This document shows, one piece after another, positions 26,832 through 35,483 of a DNA stretch of 64,000 nucleotides (its first letter is position 1; every line of letters starts with the position of its first letter). The notes below the pieces were generated by a model, which saw only the letters and a list, made by a program, of their open reading frames with translations, did no database searches and had not been told where the DNA came from. This stretch comes from UBA11957 sp963603285 (GTDB taxonomy: Bacteria; Bacillota; Clostridia; Lachnospirales; Lachnospiraceae), in assembly GCA_963603285.1 (NCBI GenBank), contig CAVCMG010000007.1:1-64000 (forward strand). The letters are read 5' to 3'. A program made the translations under genes and the position numbers.

Positions 26832-27737
26832 TTATGCTTCGGGATCGTAAAACATCTTTTTCAGATAGAAATATCCCTCATTATAATAATAAATGCCGAC
26901 AAACTTCTCTGCACTGTCATATACCCGTACCTCCTGCAGATGCCGCCAGTCCTTCCGGCTCTTCTTCATCATGCGGGATACATGGAACAGATTGCCGTTA
27001 TGTACCAGCGCATCGCTCTCCGGCTGCATGATCACCGCCGCCTTGTCCGCAAACAGCTGATCTAAGGTCACCAGCCCCACCGGTGCACCGCTTTCCTTTA
27101 CAGAAGCCTCGATCTCTGCCAGTGTATGGCTGTCCTCCACCGAAAAGATACCGACACGGCTGCGGGTCAGATGCTCCATACACCCCAGACAGCCCAGCTT
27201 TTCCCCGATATCATAGCAGAGCGTACGGATATATGTACCGCGGGAACAGGTCACCTCCATGCGCACCCTTGGCAGATCCATATCCAGGATTTTCAGATCA
27301 AAGATCTGTACCTCTCTGGCCTTTCGCTCCACCTCGATACCCTTTCTGGCCAGCTCATAGAGCTTTTTGCCGTTGACCTTGAGTGCAGAATACATCGGTG
27401 GAACCTGCTGGTAGAGTCCGATAAAGGACAGGGCCGCTGCCTCGACCTCTTCCGGTGTCACCGTTACCTCGGCCGTGCGCAGTACTTTTCCGGAGGTATC
27501 CTGCGTATCGGTATCCACGCCCAGAAGCATAACCGCTTCGTAGGTCTTGGTCTCTTCGGTGAGCATATCGCAGACTCTGGTTGCCTTGCCGAGGCACACC
27601 GGCAGCACGCCCACCGCATCCGGGTCGAGCGTACCGGTATGACCGATCTTTTTCTGGTGCAGGATGCCCCTAAGCTTTGCCACCACATCGTGGGAAGTGA
27701 AGCCCTTTTCTTTATAGACATTCAATATACCGTTCAT
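26832..27737 (-). CDS. truB: tRNA pseudouridine(55) synthase
   Basis: This 301-residue enzyme makes pseudouridine 55 in the T loop of tRNAs. The catalytic Asp is in HTGTLDPDAVGVLPV, and other family blocks are GILNVYKEKGFTSHDVV, VPPMYSALKVNGKKLYELAR and CSRGTYIRTLCYDIG. A short C-terminal domain of PUA-like character follows. The gene starts three bases after nrnA ends, a spacing typical of a shared transcript. The order rbfA-nrnA-truB-ribF is the standard Firmicutes arrangement. Confidence 0.96.
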   Translation of the reverse strand: MNGILNVYKEKGFTSHDVVAKLRGILHQKKIGHTGTLDPDAVGVLPVCLGKATRVCDMLTEETKTYEAVMLLGVDTDTQDTSGKVLRTAEVTVTPEEVEAAALSFIGLYQQVPPMYSALKVNGKKLYELARKGIEVERKAREVQIFDLKILDMDLPRVRMEVTCSRGTYIRTLCYDIGEKLGCLGCMEHLTRSRVGIFSVEDSHTLAEIEASVKESGAPVGLVTLDQLFADKAAVIMQPESDALVHNGNLFHVSRMMKKSRKDWRHLQEVRVYDSAEKFVGIYYYNEGYFYLKKMFYDPEA

Positions 27738-27740
27738 CTT

Positions 27741-28700
27741 TTACTCCTGTCCGTCCAGCTGCTTTTTGCATTCTGCCAGCAGCTTTTCGATAATCTCCTG
27801 CGGCGTACCCTGCATCGTGCAGCCGGAAGCCTTGACATGACCGCCGCCGCCAAAGGCTGCCGCCACATCACTGACACGCATCTGACCGTTGGCACGCAGA
27901 CTCACCTTATAAGCACCGTTCTCTGCCGGATACAGAAAGATCGCTGCCTGTACATCCCGGGTCAGGCGAAGCTGGCTGACGATACCGTCCATATCCTGCT
28001 TTGTCACGCCGAAGGCTTTCATGTCCTCCGGCGTAGCCACACCGGCGATCACCCTGCCATCGGCATACAGTCTGGCGCCATCCAGTACCTTGCCCAGAAT
28101 ACGGTTCTGGGCATAAGTTTTTTCATAGAAGGAATGGTCAATGATCGACGGGAAATCGATCCCCTTATCGATCAGTTCTGCCGCCGTATGCAGTGTTCTG
28201 GCGCTGGTATTGGAATACTGGAATACGCCGCTGTCGTGCACGATACCCGTATACAGCGCTTCGGCACAGTCTTTATCCACAGCCGCGGGATCCAACAAGC
28301 CATAGAGCACTTCGCTGGCTGAGCTTGCCGTCGCCTCGATCACGTTTTCATCCGCAAAGCCCGGATTTGTGATGTGGTGGTCAATGCAGACCGTCCGCTT
28401 TGCCGCCGTAAACAGCTCTCCTGCCACACCGATCCGATCCGGACTGCTGACATCCAAAATCACCATGCAGTCATAGCTTTTCTTCTCTGCTGCCGTATAC
28501 TGTACAGCATCCAGTCCGGCGATATAATGAAACACATCTTTTACAGATTCCAGATAGATATCCACAGCGATATCCGGTCTGTTCTTTTTCAGATACAGAT
28601 ACAGACCCATGCAGGAGCCGACGCAGTCACCATCCGGCCCGACATGTCCGGCGATACCGACCGTCCGGGCATCACCAAGAAGCGCATCAATCCTCGCCAT
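27741..28700 (-). CDS. nrnA: Bifunctional oligoribonuclease / PAP phosphatase, DHH family
   Basis: This 319-residue protein degrades very short RNAs and dephosphorylates pAp. It has DHH motif I as GHVGPDGDCVGS and the DHH triad as CIDHHITN, with catalytic metal ligands, then the DHHA1 substrate domain ending in GGGGHVKASGC. ATG at 28700 has AGGAGG nine bases upstream inside the end of rbfA, giving a 14-nt overlap and translational coupling. The longer reading to 28748 has an Arg-rich head not expected in the family. It lies in the infB-rbfA-nrnA-truB order. Confidence 0.94.
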   Translation of the reverse strand: MARIDALLGDARTVGIAGHVGPDGDCVGSCMGLYLYLKKNRPDIAVDIYLESVKDVFHYIAGLDAVQYTAAEKKSYDCMVILDVSSPDRIGVAGELFTAAKRTVCIDHHITNPGFADENVIEATASSASEVLYGLLDPAAVDKDCAEALYTGIVHDSGVFQYSNTSARTLHTAAELIDKGIDFPSIIDHSFYEKTYAQNRILGKVLDGARLYADGRVIAGVATPEDMKAFGVTKQDMDGIVSQLRLTRDVQAAIFLYPAENGAYKVSLRANGQMRVSDVAAAFGGGGHVKASGCTMQGTPQEIIEKLLAECKKQLDGQE

Positions 28701-29082
28701 CGGTCTCTTCCTCCTGCTCTGTTTCCGGGGCATTCTTCTGTACTTCATCGATCAGATGGGACATATGCACACCGTATTCGATGGAATCGTCCAGAATGAA
28801 ATGGATCTCCGGTGTGTTGCGCAGATTCAGGTTTTTGGCCAGCAGGCGGCGGATATATCCCTCTGCACTGCGGAGTCCGGCGATCGTATTTTTCTTTTCT
28901 TCCTCGTTTCCCAGTACGCTGATAAACGCTTTGCAGGTCTTTAAATCCGGTGCAACCTCTGTCTGGGTCACACTCGTCATCATATGGATACGGGGATCCT
29001 TGATCTCCTGACGGATGATCGTAGACAACTCACGCTGTACTTCCCCGTTGATTCTTGTATTTTTGATACTGTTCTTTCTCAT
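28687..29082 (-). CDS. rbfA: Ribosome-binding factor A
   Basis: This 131-residue protein has a KH-like fold and helps mature the 16S rRNA 5' end in the 30S subunit. Family marks are INGEVQRELSTIIRQEIKDP, VTQTEVAPDLKTCKAFISV and FILDDSIEYGVHMSHLID. An acidic tail (EQEEETDGED) follows. ATG at 29082 is preferred because AAGGA lies five bases before it and RbfA proteins begin just before the RxxRI stretch. The longer reading to 29172 is unconserved. It overlaps nrnA by 14 nt. Confidence 0.95.
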   Translation of the reverse strand: MRKNSIKNTRINGEVQRELSTIIRQEIKDPRIHMMTSVTQTEVAPDLKTCKAFISVLGNEEEKKNTIAGLRSAEGYIRRLLAKNLNLRNTPEIHFILDDSIEYGVHMSHLIDEVQKNAPETEQEEETDGED

Positions 29083-29191
29083 TGTGTCCTTTCCGCATAA
29101 AGTATGCTTAACGATACAACTTTTATAACATACGATACAGACAGTTTGAGTGCTCCCGCAAAAAAGAAGCACTCAAAGCCTGAAAGGCTTA

Positions 29192-32134
29192 CTATCTCGG
29201 TACTTCGACCATGATATATGCCTCTACCATATCCAGTTCCTGGATGTCGCTGAAGCCATCGAAGGTCAGACCACACTCGAAGCCTGCCTTGACTTCCTTG
29301 ACATCGTCCTTGAATCTCTTCAGAGAGGACAGATCGCCCTCGAAGATCTGGCTGCCCTCACGGGTAATACGCACCTTGCAGCCTCTCTGGAAGTAACCGT
29401 CCATCACGTAGCTTCCGGCGATGTTGCCGACACCGGATGCCTTGAATATCTGACGGATCTCGGCATGACCGATCACCTTCTCCTCATAGATCGGATCCAG
29501 CATACCCTTCATCGCACGCTCGATATCCTCGATTGCCTGATAGATGATATCATACAGACGGACATCCACCTTCTCATGCTCGGCTGTAGCCTTTGCTGTC
29601 GGATCGATCTTGACATTGAAGCCGATGATGATCGCATTGGAGGCGCTGGCCAGCGTGATATCGGACTCGTTGATGATACCGACACCGGCATGGATAACCT
29701 TGACGATAACTTCCTCGTTGGAAAGCTTCAGAAGACTCTGCTTTACAGCCTCGACAGAACCCTGCACGTCGGCTTTGACGATCAGGTTCAGCTCTTTCAG
29801 ATTACCCTCCTGGATCTGGCTGAACAGATCATCCAGGGACATTCTGGATTTGGTTTCTTCCAGAAGCTTGTTCTTATTCTCAGAGATAAAGGTTGCGGCA
29901 AAGTTCTTGGCTTCCTTGTCGCTCTCTGTTGCTACCAGTACTTCACCGGCATTCGGTACATCGTTGAGACCCAGGATCTCTACCGGTACGGACGGTCCTG
30001 CAGTCTTCACACGGCGTCCTCTGTCGTCTGTCATGGCACGGACCTTACCGGAGCATGCACCTGCGGCGATAAAGTCACCAACATGCAGCGTACCTTTCTG
30101 TACAAGGATGCTGGCCACCGGACCTTTGCCCTTGTCAAGCTTGGCCTCGATAACCAGACCACGGGCACGTCTGTTGGCATTGGCCTTCAGCTCCATAACG
30201 TCCGCTGTCAGAAGGATCATCTCCAGCAGCTCGTCAATACCCTCGTGTGTACGGGCAGATACCGGCACGCATACGGTGCTTCCACCCCAGTCCTCCGGGA
30301 TCAGTCCCTGCTCGGACAGCTCCTGTTTTACATGATCCGGATTTGCACCCGGCTTATCGATCTTATTGATCGCTACGATCAGCTCTACGCCGGCGGCCTT
30401 TGCATGGCTGATGGCTTCCAGCGTCTGCGGCATGACACCATCGTCTGCGGCAACAACCAGTACAGCGATATCTGTAGAGGAAGCACCACGCATACGCATA
30501 GCAGTGAACGCCTCATGACCCGGTGTATCCAGGAAGGTGATCTTTCTGCCGTTTACCTCAACAACAGAAGCACCGATCGCCTGTGTGATACCTCCGGCCT
30601 CACGGTCTGTCACACGGGTGTTGCGGATCGCATCCAGAAGGGATGTTTTACCATGGTCAACGTGACCCATAACGCAGACTACCGGCGGGCGGGATGTCAT
30701 GGTATCCTCGGACTCTTCTTCCTCTTTCAGAAGCTCGGCGATCACATCGACCTTCTCTTCCGGTTCAGCGATGATCTCATACTCCATAGCGATCTCACTG
30801 GCCTTTTCAAAGTCGATCTCCTGATTCACCGTAACCATCATGCCCTGCATGAACAGCTTCTTCACAATCTCAGACGGCTGCTTTTTCATAGCCTCTGCCA
30901 ACTCGCGGATAGTCAGCTTCTCCGGGATCTTGATCTCTGTGATCACTTCCTTCGGCTCTTCCTTCTTCGGCTGCTGGTGTACCGGCTTCTGCAGCGCTTT
31001 CGGCAGACGGGATCTCTGGCGCATACCCTGATTCGGGCGGTTGCCACCGGATTTTCTGTCGTTGGTCATCTTGTTCTCGCGCTGCGTTGCTTTCTCTCTC
31101 TCTTTGTCCTTCTCCTTCTTACCTTCACGGGACGGCTTCTTTGCCAGACCCATATCCGGCTCGCTTACCGGCTTGCGGTTATCGTTTCTGTTAAAGGACG
31201 GGCGTCTGTTACCGTTATTGTTGCCATCGCCATCTTTGCCAAACGGTCTCTGGCTACCCGGTCTTCTGTCACCGTCACGTCTTGCGTCAAAGCCGCCCTG
31301 AGATCTTCTCTCACCGTCCTGGCCATTTCTCTGGCCGCGGAAGCCCTCGCCGTTTCTGTTGAACGGTCTCTGGCCGCCCTGACCATTGCCCGGTCTTCTG
31401 TCACCGTCGCGTCTTGCGCCCTGACCGTTACCTGCTTTTCTGTCACCGTCGCGTCTTGCACCCTGGCCACCGGCCGGTCTTCTGTCGCCGTTATTGTTTC
31501 TGCCACTATTCTGGGAACGGTTCTCTGCCGGCTTTTCTGCAGCTTTGTCTGCCGGTTTTGCAGCCGGAGCCTTCGCTTCTTCTGCTTTGGCCGGTGCTGC
31601 TTTTGTCTCGGCCGGTTTTACTTCCGGAGATTTTTTCTCGACAGTCTTTGTCTCCACCGGTTTGGTCTCGGCCGGTTTAACGGCTGCCTTTGTCTCCTCT
31701 TTGGCCGGTGCAGCGGTCTGCGGCTTTGTCTTTGCTGCAGCTGCTGTCTCTTTCTTCGCCGGTTTTTCTGCCGGTTTTGCCGGCTTGGCGCTCATATGGA
31801 ACTTCTTACCTTCCTGGGTTTTTGCATTCTGCGGTCTGTCCACACGGATCAGATTTTTCTTTTTCGGTCGTACCGTTGCACGGTCCTGTCCCTTTTTCTC
31901 GTTATTTTCTGCCTGATTTGTTTCTTTCTGCAACTGTAATTTTGCCTCCGTATCCTTCTTTATGTCGAATCCGCCGCTAATCATCCTGCGGATCATTTCC
32001 TCCTGATGTGTATCTACTGCGCTCATATGACTCTTGACATCTACGCCTTTCAGCCGTAACAGTGCCAGGATCGTCTTGTTGGACACGCGCAATTCTTTTG
32101 CCAGCTCATATACCTTATGTCTTGGCAATTTCAC
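29192..32134 (-). CDS. infB: Translation initiation factor IF-2
   Basis: This 980-residue GTPase brings initiator tRNA to the ribosome. It begins with an IF2-N domain (KVYELAKELRVSNKTILALL) and has a second IF2-N domain near residues 400-450. The G domain has G1 GHVDHGKTSLLDAIR, G3 DTPGHEAF and G4 NKIDKP. EF-Tu-like domain 2, the IF-2 domain 3 and domain 4 follow. Between the IF2-N domains lies a long low-complexity linker. First it is Ala/Lys/Pro/Glu-rich; then it carries ARRDGDRRPGNGQG-type repeats (about 31170-31510). This linker makes the protein longer than Bacillus IF-2. It follows ylxQ by 27 nt. Confidence 0.97.
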   Translation of the reverse strand: MKLPRHKVYELAKELRVSNKTILALLRLKGVDVKSHMSAVDTHQEEMIRRMISGGFDIKKDTEAKLQLQKETNQAENNEKKGQDRATVRPKKKNLIRVDRPQNAKTQEGKKFHMSAKPAKPAEKPAKKETAAAAKTKPQTAAPAKEETKAAVKPAETKPVETKTVEKKSPEVKPAETKAAPAKAEEAKAPAAKPADKAAEKPAENRSQNSGRNNNGDRRPAGGQGARRDGDRKAGNGQGARRDGDRRPGNGQGGQRPFNRNGEGFRGQRNGQDGERRSQGGFDARRDGDRRPGSQRPFGKDGDGNNNGNRRPSFNRNDNRKPVSEPDMGLAKKPSREGKKEKDKEREKATQRENKMTNDRKSGGNRPNQGMRQRSRLPKALQKPVHQQPKKEEPKEVITEIKIPEKLTIRELAEAMKKQPSEIVKKLFMQGMMVTVNQEIDFEKASEIAMEYEIIAEPEEKVDVIAELLKEEEESEDTMTSRPPVVCVMGHVDHGKTSLLDAIRNTRVTDREAGGITQAIGASVVEVNGRKITFLDTPGHEAFTAMRMRGASSTDIAVLVVAADDGVMPQTLEAISHAKAAGVELIVAINKIDKPGANPDHVKQELSEQGLIPEDWGGSTVCVPVSARTHEGIDELLEMILLTADVMELKANANRRARGLVIEAKLDKGKGPVASILVQKGTLHVGDFIAAGACSGKVRAMTDDRGRRVKTAGPSVPVEILGLNDVPNAGEVLVATESDKEAKNFAATFISENKNKLLEETKSRMSLDDLFSQIQEGNLKELNLIVKADVQGSVEAVKQSLLKLSNEEVIVKVIHAGVGIINESDITLASASNAIIIGFNVKIDPTAKATAEHEKVDVRLYDIIYQAIEDIERAMKGMLDPIYEEKVIGHAEIRQIFKASGVGNIAGSYVMDGYFQRGCKVRITREGSQIFEGDLSSLKRFKDDVKEVKAGFECGLTFDGFSDIQELDMVEAYIMVEVPR

Positions 32135-32161
32135 ACCAGCCTTTCCTTTACCTGTCCGTTA

Positions 32162-32515
32162 TCACTTATCGTCATACTCTTTCGGTGTGATATCCACCGG
32201 TGTGACGCCTGCCTCCTGCAGCTTTTTGATCAGGGCTTTGGCCATATTTTCATCCTGCACGGCCAGGGATGCGCGGTACTCCTTGCCCAGCGCATGTCCC
32301 AGCTCCTCCTTGGATGAGATAAAATACAGCGGTACCTGATAGTAGGTACACATATTGGTGTACTGCTTTTTGCTGTTATTGGAAGCATCTGCAGCCACCA
32401 GCACCAGCCATGCATGGCCGCTCTTGACAGCCTTTTCGACGGAGAATTCTCCGCTGACCAGATGACCGGCTTTCATACAGATTCCGATAAACGATAACAC
32501 TTTATTGTTATGCAA
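32162..32515 (-). CDS. ylxQ: L7Ae/L30e-family RNA-binding protein YlxQ
   Basis: This 117-residue protein belongs to the L7Ae/L30e/S12e/Gadd45 family (VLSFIGICMKAGHLVSGEFSVEKAVKSG, WLVLVAADASNNSKK, VPLYF). Such proteins bind K-turn RNA. In Firmicutes this one is encoded between ylxR and infB, as here, and its exact job is unclear. The C-terminal 25 residues extend past the usual fold. Its start overlaps the end of ylxR by eight bases, so translation is coupled. Confidence 0.92.
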   Translation of the reverse strand: MHNNKVLSFIGICMKAGHLVSGEFSVEKAVKSGHAWLVLVAADASNNSKKQYTNMCTYYQVPLYFISSKEELGHALGKEYRASLAVQDENMAKALIKKLQEAGVTPVDITPKEYDDK

Positions 32516-32777
32516 GGTTTTCCATCTCCTTTTTCAGCTCTTCGTATACTGTTTCAGGAACGCTCACCTTTAACGAACGCTCGAGTCCTTTGTTTTTCAC
32601 TGCCTTTGTCAGACAGTCCACGCTGTGGCAGAGATAGGCGCCACGGCCGTTTTTGCGGCCTGTGGTATCGATCACGATCTCATCCTCCGGCGTTTTCAGC
32701 ACCCTGAGCAGTTCTTTTTTTGTTTTCATTTCTCCGCAGCCGGTGCATTTGCGCATCGGCAGTTTCATATTCTTCAT
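32508..32777 (-). CDS. rnpM: RNase P modulator YlxR (RnpM)
   Basis: This 89-residue protein has the YlxR signature: the opening MRKCTGCGEMKTKKELLRV, the GRKNGRGAYLC core and a conserved Cys after it. In Bacillus the protein binds the RNase P RNA and lowers its activity (RnpM). It lies six bases after nusA ends and overlaps ylxQ, in the standard position of the nusA operon. Confidence 0.93.
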   Translation of the reverse strand: MKNMKLPMRKCTGCGEMKTKKELLRVLKTPEDEIVIDTTGRKNGRGAYLCHSVDCLTKAVKNKGLERSLKVSVPETVYEELKKEMENLA

Positions 32778-32783
32778 AGGATC

Positions 32784-33965
32784 TTACTCCTCTGTGATCT
32801 CCTCATCGTCAGCGGCAGTCTCTTCGGCTGCTTCTGCTTCTTCGCCGTCAAACGCTTCGGCTGTATCAAAGATCTCATCCTCTTCTTCGTCCTCATCATC
32901 CAGACCATAGTACTCGAAATCGCCGGACTCACGGGCCTGTGTCTCGCTCTTGATGTCGATCTTGTAACCGGTCAGACGGGCTGCCAGACGGGCATTCTGT
33001 CCTTCCTTACCGATAGCCAGGGACAGCTGGTAATCCGGAACGATAACAAGGGCATCCTTCTCATCCGGGTCAGCCAGTACGGTGATAACCTTGGCCGGGC
33101 TTAAAGCGTTCTCGATCATCAGGGCCGGGTTCTCATCCCAGTTGATGATATCGATCTTCTCACCGCCAAGCTCTTCTACGATGGCATTGACACGGGAACC
33201 GTTCATACCAACGCAGGCACCTACAGCATCGACATCTGGGTCATTGCTGTAAACAGCGATCTTGGTACGGGAACCGGCCTCACGGGCGATGGCGCGGATC
33301 TCTACGATACCGTCGTGTACCTCGGTAACCTCGGACTCAAACAGTCTCTTGACCAGCTCCGGATGGGTACGGGAAACCTGCACTCTCGGTCCTCTCGGTG
33401 TATCTCTGACCTCAAGCACATAGACCTTGATACGCTCTGTCGGCTCGAATTTCTCACCCGGGATCATCTCTTTTTCATTGAGCATTGCATCGACCTTGCC
33501 CAGATTGACGCTGACATTTCTGCCCACATAACGCTGAACGATACCGGTCACAACCTCGCGCTCCTTGCCAAAATACTCATCGTACAGTACCTTGCGCTCT
33601 TCCTCGCGGATCTTCTGCAGGATAACGTTTTTGGCATTCTGTGTAGCGATACGTCCAAAGGACTTGGACTGGATCTCAACATTGACAACGTCGCCAACCT
33701 CATATCTCGGATTGATCATCTTTGCCTCGGCAAGGCTGATCTCCATAACCGGATCCTCCGGCGTGCCTTCTACAACCTCTTTGGCTGCCATTACATGGAA
33801 ATCTCCTGTCTCACGGTTGATCGTAACGGTCACATTATCTGCTTTACCGAAATGATTCTTGCATGCCTGGATCAGGGACTGCTCGATCGCGTCCAGAATC
33901 GTATCTCTGCTGATATTTTTCTCCTTTTCCAGTATGGACAGTGCCTCTAAAAGTTCTGTGTTCAT
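32784..33965 (-). CDS. nusA: Transcription termination/antitermination factor NusA
   Basis: This 393-residue protein binds RNA polymerase and nascent RNA. It has the N-terminal polymerase-binding domain (LEALSILEKEKNISRDTILDAIEQSL), an S1 domain (about 135-200), and two KH domains with GACVGMNGSRVNAIV and AIGKEGQNARLAARL. It ends in a long acidic tail, as in other Firmicutes, and lacks the C-terminal repeats of E. coli NusA. ATG at 33965 is preferred; AGGAGG lies somewhat far (about 13 nt) upstream. It follows rimP closely. Confidence 0.96.
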   Translation of the reverse strand: MNTELLEALSILEKEKNISRDTILDAIEQSLIQACKNHFGKADNVTVTINRETGDFHVMAAKEVVEGTPEDPVMEISLAEAKMINPRYEVGDVVNVEIQSKSFGRIATQNAKNVILQKIREEERKVLYDEYFGKEREVVTGIVQRYVGRNVSVNLGKVDAMLNEKEMIPGEKFEPTERIKVYVLEVRDTPRGPRVQVSRTHPELVKRLFESEVTEVHDGIVEIRAIAREAGSRTKIAVYSNDPDVDAVGACVGMNGSRVNAIVEELGGEKIDIINWDENPALMIENALSPAKVITVLADPDEKDALVIVPDYQLSLAIGKEGQNARLAARLTGYKIDIKSETQARESGDFEYYGLDDEDEEEDEIFDTAEAFDGEEAEAAEETAADDEEITEE

Positions 33966-33993
33966 TTTTTCTTTTTTTCCTCCTGTATCTGTA

Positions 33994-34461
33994 TTAGAAA
34001 TCAAATGCCAGTCTGATCAGGGCGATATCGCTTTTTAAAAAGGTCATCGCATCTCCCTCTTCCGGCTGAATGGTTACTGACTTATCATCATATGCGGTAA
34101 GGATTCCGTAAAATTCCTTTTCACCGTCGATGGCGCGGTAGGTACGGATCTCCAGATTTTTGCCCATGCTGCGGACATAATCCTTTTCTTTCTTTAACGG
34201 ACGGCCCAGACCCGGAGAGCTGACTTCGAGGATATAGGCGTCCTCTATAAAATCATCCTGATCCAGAAGATCACTGAATGCCCGGCTGACAAGCTCGCAG
34301 TCACCGATCGAAAAACCACCCTCTTTGTCGATGTATGCCCGCAGATACCACTGCCCGGCTTCCTTGACATACTCCACATCGACCAGCTCGTAGTTATGCG
34401 CTTCGATGATCGGCATCAGCATGGCTTCTGCTTTCCGCTCGTATTCTTCTCTTTTACTCAA
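33994..34461 (-). CDS. rimP: Ribosome maturation factor RimP, probable TTG start
   Basis: This protein of about 155 residues helps assemble the 30S subunit. Family marks are ELVDVEYVKEAGQWYLRAYID, DCELVSRAFSDLLD and YILEVSSPGLGRPLKKEKDY. The start matters: the in-frame ATG at 34476 has AGG directly against it, whereas a TTG at 34461 has GGAGG eight bases before it and yields the expected (M)SKREEYERK start. I therefore choose the TTG. If the ATG is used the protein gains five residues. It is the first gene of the nusA-infB operon. Confidence 0.92.
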   Translation of the reverse strand: MSKREEYERKAEAMLMPIIEAHNYELVDVEYVKEAGQWYLRAYIDKEGGFSIGDCELVSRAFSDLLDQDDFIEDAYILEVSSPGLGRPLKKEKDYVRSMGKNLEIRTYRAIDGEKEFYGILTAYDDKSVTIQPEEGDAMTFLKSDIALIRLAFDF

Positions 34462-34521
34462 TACACATACCTCCATCCTAAAGCTGCCTGCGTAACAGGA
34501 ACAGATGCCCCTATTACATAA

Positions 34522-34549
34522 ATGAGAGTGAACCGAAGTCCACTCTCAT
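34522..34549 (-). terminator. 12-bp hairpin with a TTCG tetraloop between the amidase gene and rimP
   Basis: On the minus strand ATGAGAGTGGAC-TTCG-GTTCACTCTCAT forms an almost perfect stem with one G-U pair, followed by TTTATG. The U run is short, so it may leak and also serve to stabilise RNA ends. Confidence 0.65.
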
Positions 34550-34564
34550 CTAGTCTCATGTTAT

Positions 34565-35470
34565 TTAATTCTTGCTTAGTATATCACTCTGCACTTCGGA
34601 TTTCAAGGGGTTTTCCTCAGATTTCCCTGTATTTTCCATAAAAGTGTCGATACCGTTGGCAATTCCTTCCACGATTTTGTCCTGATAATCGTCAGATGCC
34701 ATGGCCTTGTCTTCCTTCGGATTGGTCATATAGCCCATCTCCACGATCGTTACAGGAACACTGGACCAATTGATACCGGACATGGTATCGGTCTCCCAGA
34801 CACCGTTGTTTTTTGCTCCGGTGGCCTCACACAGGGCGTCCACGATATCTGTAGACAGTGCCTTGCATTCCGTGTAAATATCACTGTTGTAGGGATTTTC
34901 CTTCGTCTGGCAGATCGTCATGGCTCCATTTTTCTTACTGCTTTCGGAGCCGTTGGCATGGATTCGCACAAAGGCGTCCGCATGCAGGTCATTGGCTACT
35001 GCTGCCCGCTCGGAGTTGGAAATATCCACATCATGGGTCTCACGGGTCATCACAACCTCATAGCCCCTGCTTTCCAGCTCATCCCGAAGCTTTAAGGACA
35101 CCTCCAGATTCAGCTCATACTCGTAGAGCTTTGTCGTCGTACCACGGGTGCCGCTGGAGACCTTTTTCTTTTGCTCACTGGCTCCCGGCCCCACCGGCTC
35201 TTTCTCGGCGTTGCCCTTTGCCTGATGGCCTGGATCGATCACGATCAGCCCCTTTGTGCTTTCCGTCTCCGATGCTTCACTGCTGATGCTTTCTGCAGGA
35301 AGTAGACTCCGGGACGTCTCAGATGCAGCAGAAGAACTCTCTGTCCCGGAGACATCCGTACTGCCAGACGATGTTGCCTCCGATGCCGTACTGTCTGCCG
35401 GTGTTTTTGCATTGCCGCATCCGGCAAGAAGTAAAAGACACATCCCCATTACAGCAAATTTCTTTTTCAT
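34565..35470 (-). CDS. N-acetylmuramoyl-L-alanine amidase, lipoprotein
   Basis: This 301-residue secreted enzyme cleaves the bond between muramic acid and the peptide in peptidoglycan. A lipoprotein signal ends in LLLLAGC (Cys about residue 18), followed by a Ser/Thr/Glu-rich linker of about 60 residues. The Amidase_3 domain has the zinc ligands His in VIDPGHQAKG, the second His in RIHANGSE and the catalytic Glu in VTIVEMGYMTNPKED. ATG at 35470 is chosen because AGGAG lies nine bases upstream. It starts about a dozen bases after parC ends, so it is probably cotranscribed with topoisomerase IV genes. Confidence 0.9.
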   Translation of the reverse strand: MKKKFAVMGMCLLLLAGCGNAKTPADSTASEATSSGSTDVSGTESSSAASETSRSLLPAESISSEASETESTKGLIVIDPGHQAKGNAEKEPVGPGASEQKKKVSSGTRGTTTKLYEYELNLEVSLKLRDELESRGYEVVMTRETHDVDISNSERAAVANDLHADAFVRIHANGSESSKKNGAMTICQTKENPYNSDIYTECKALSTDIVDALCEATGAKNNGVWETDTMSGINWSSVPVTIVEMGYMTNPKEDKAMASDDYQDKIVEGIANGIDTFMENTGKSEENPLKSEVQSDILSKN

Positions 35471-35483
35471 TCCGATCATCTCC

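Noticed and set aside
27126..28322. A 398-residue open frame antisense to truB and nrnA
   Set aside because: It spans two well-supported genes and shows no recognisable motif.
29150..31939. A 929-residue open frame antisense to infB
   Set aside because: It mirrors the infB coding strand, has low-complexity Leu/Arg/Ser/Cys-rich translation and no ribosome binding site or domain; it is a shadow of IF-2.
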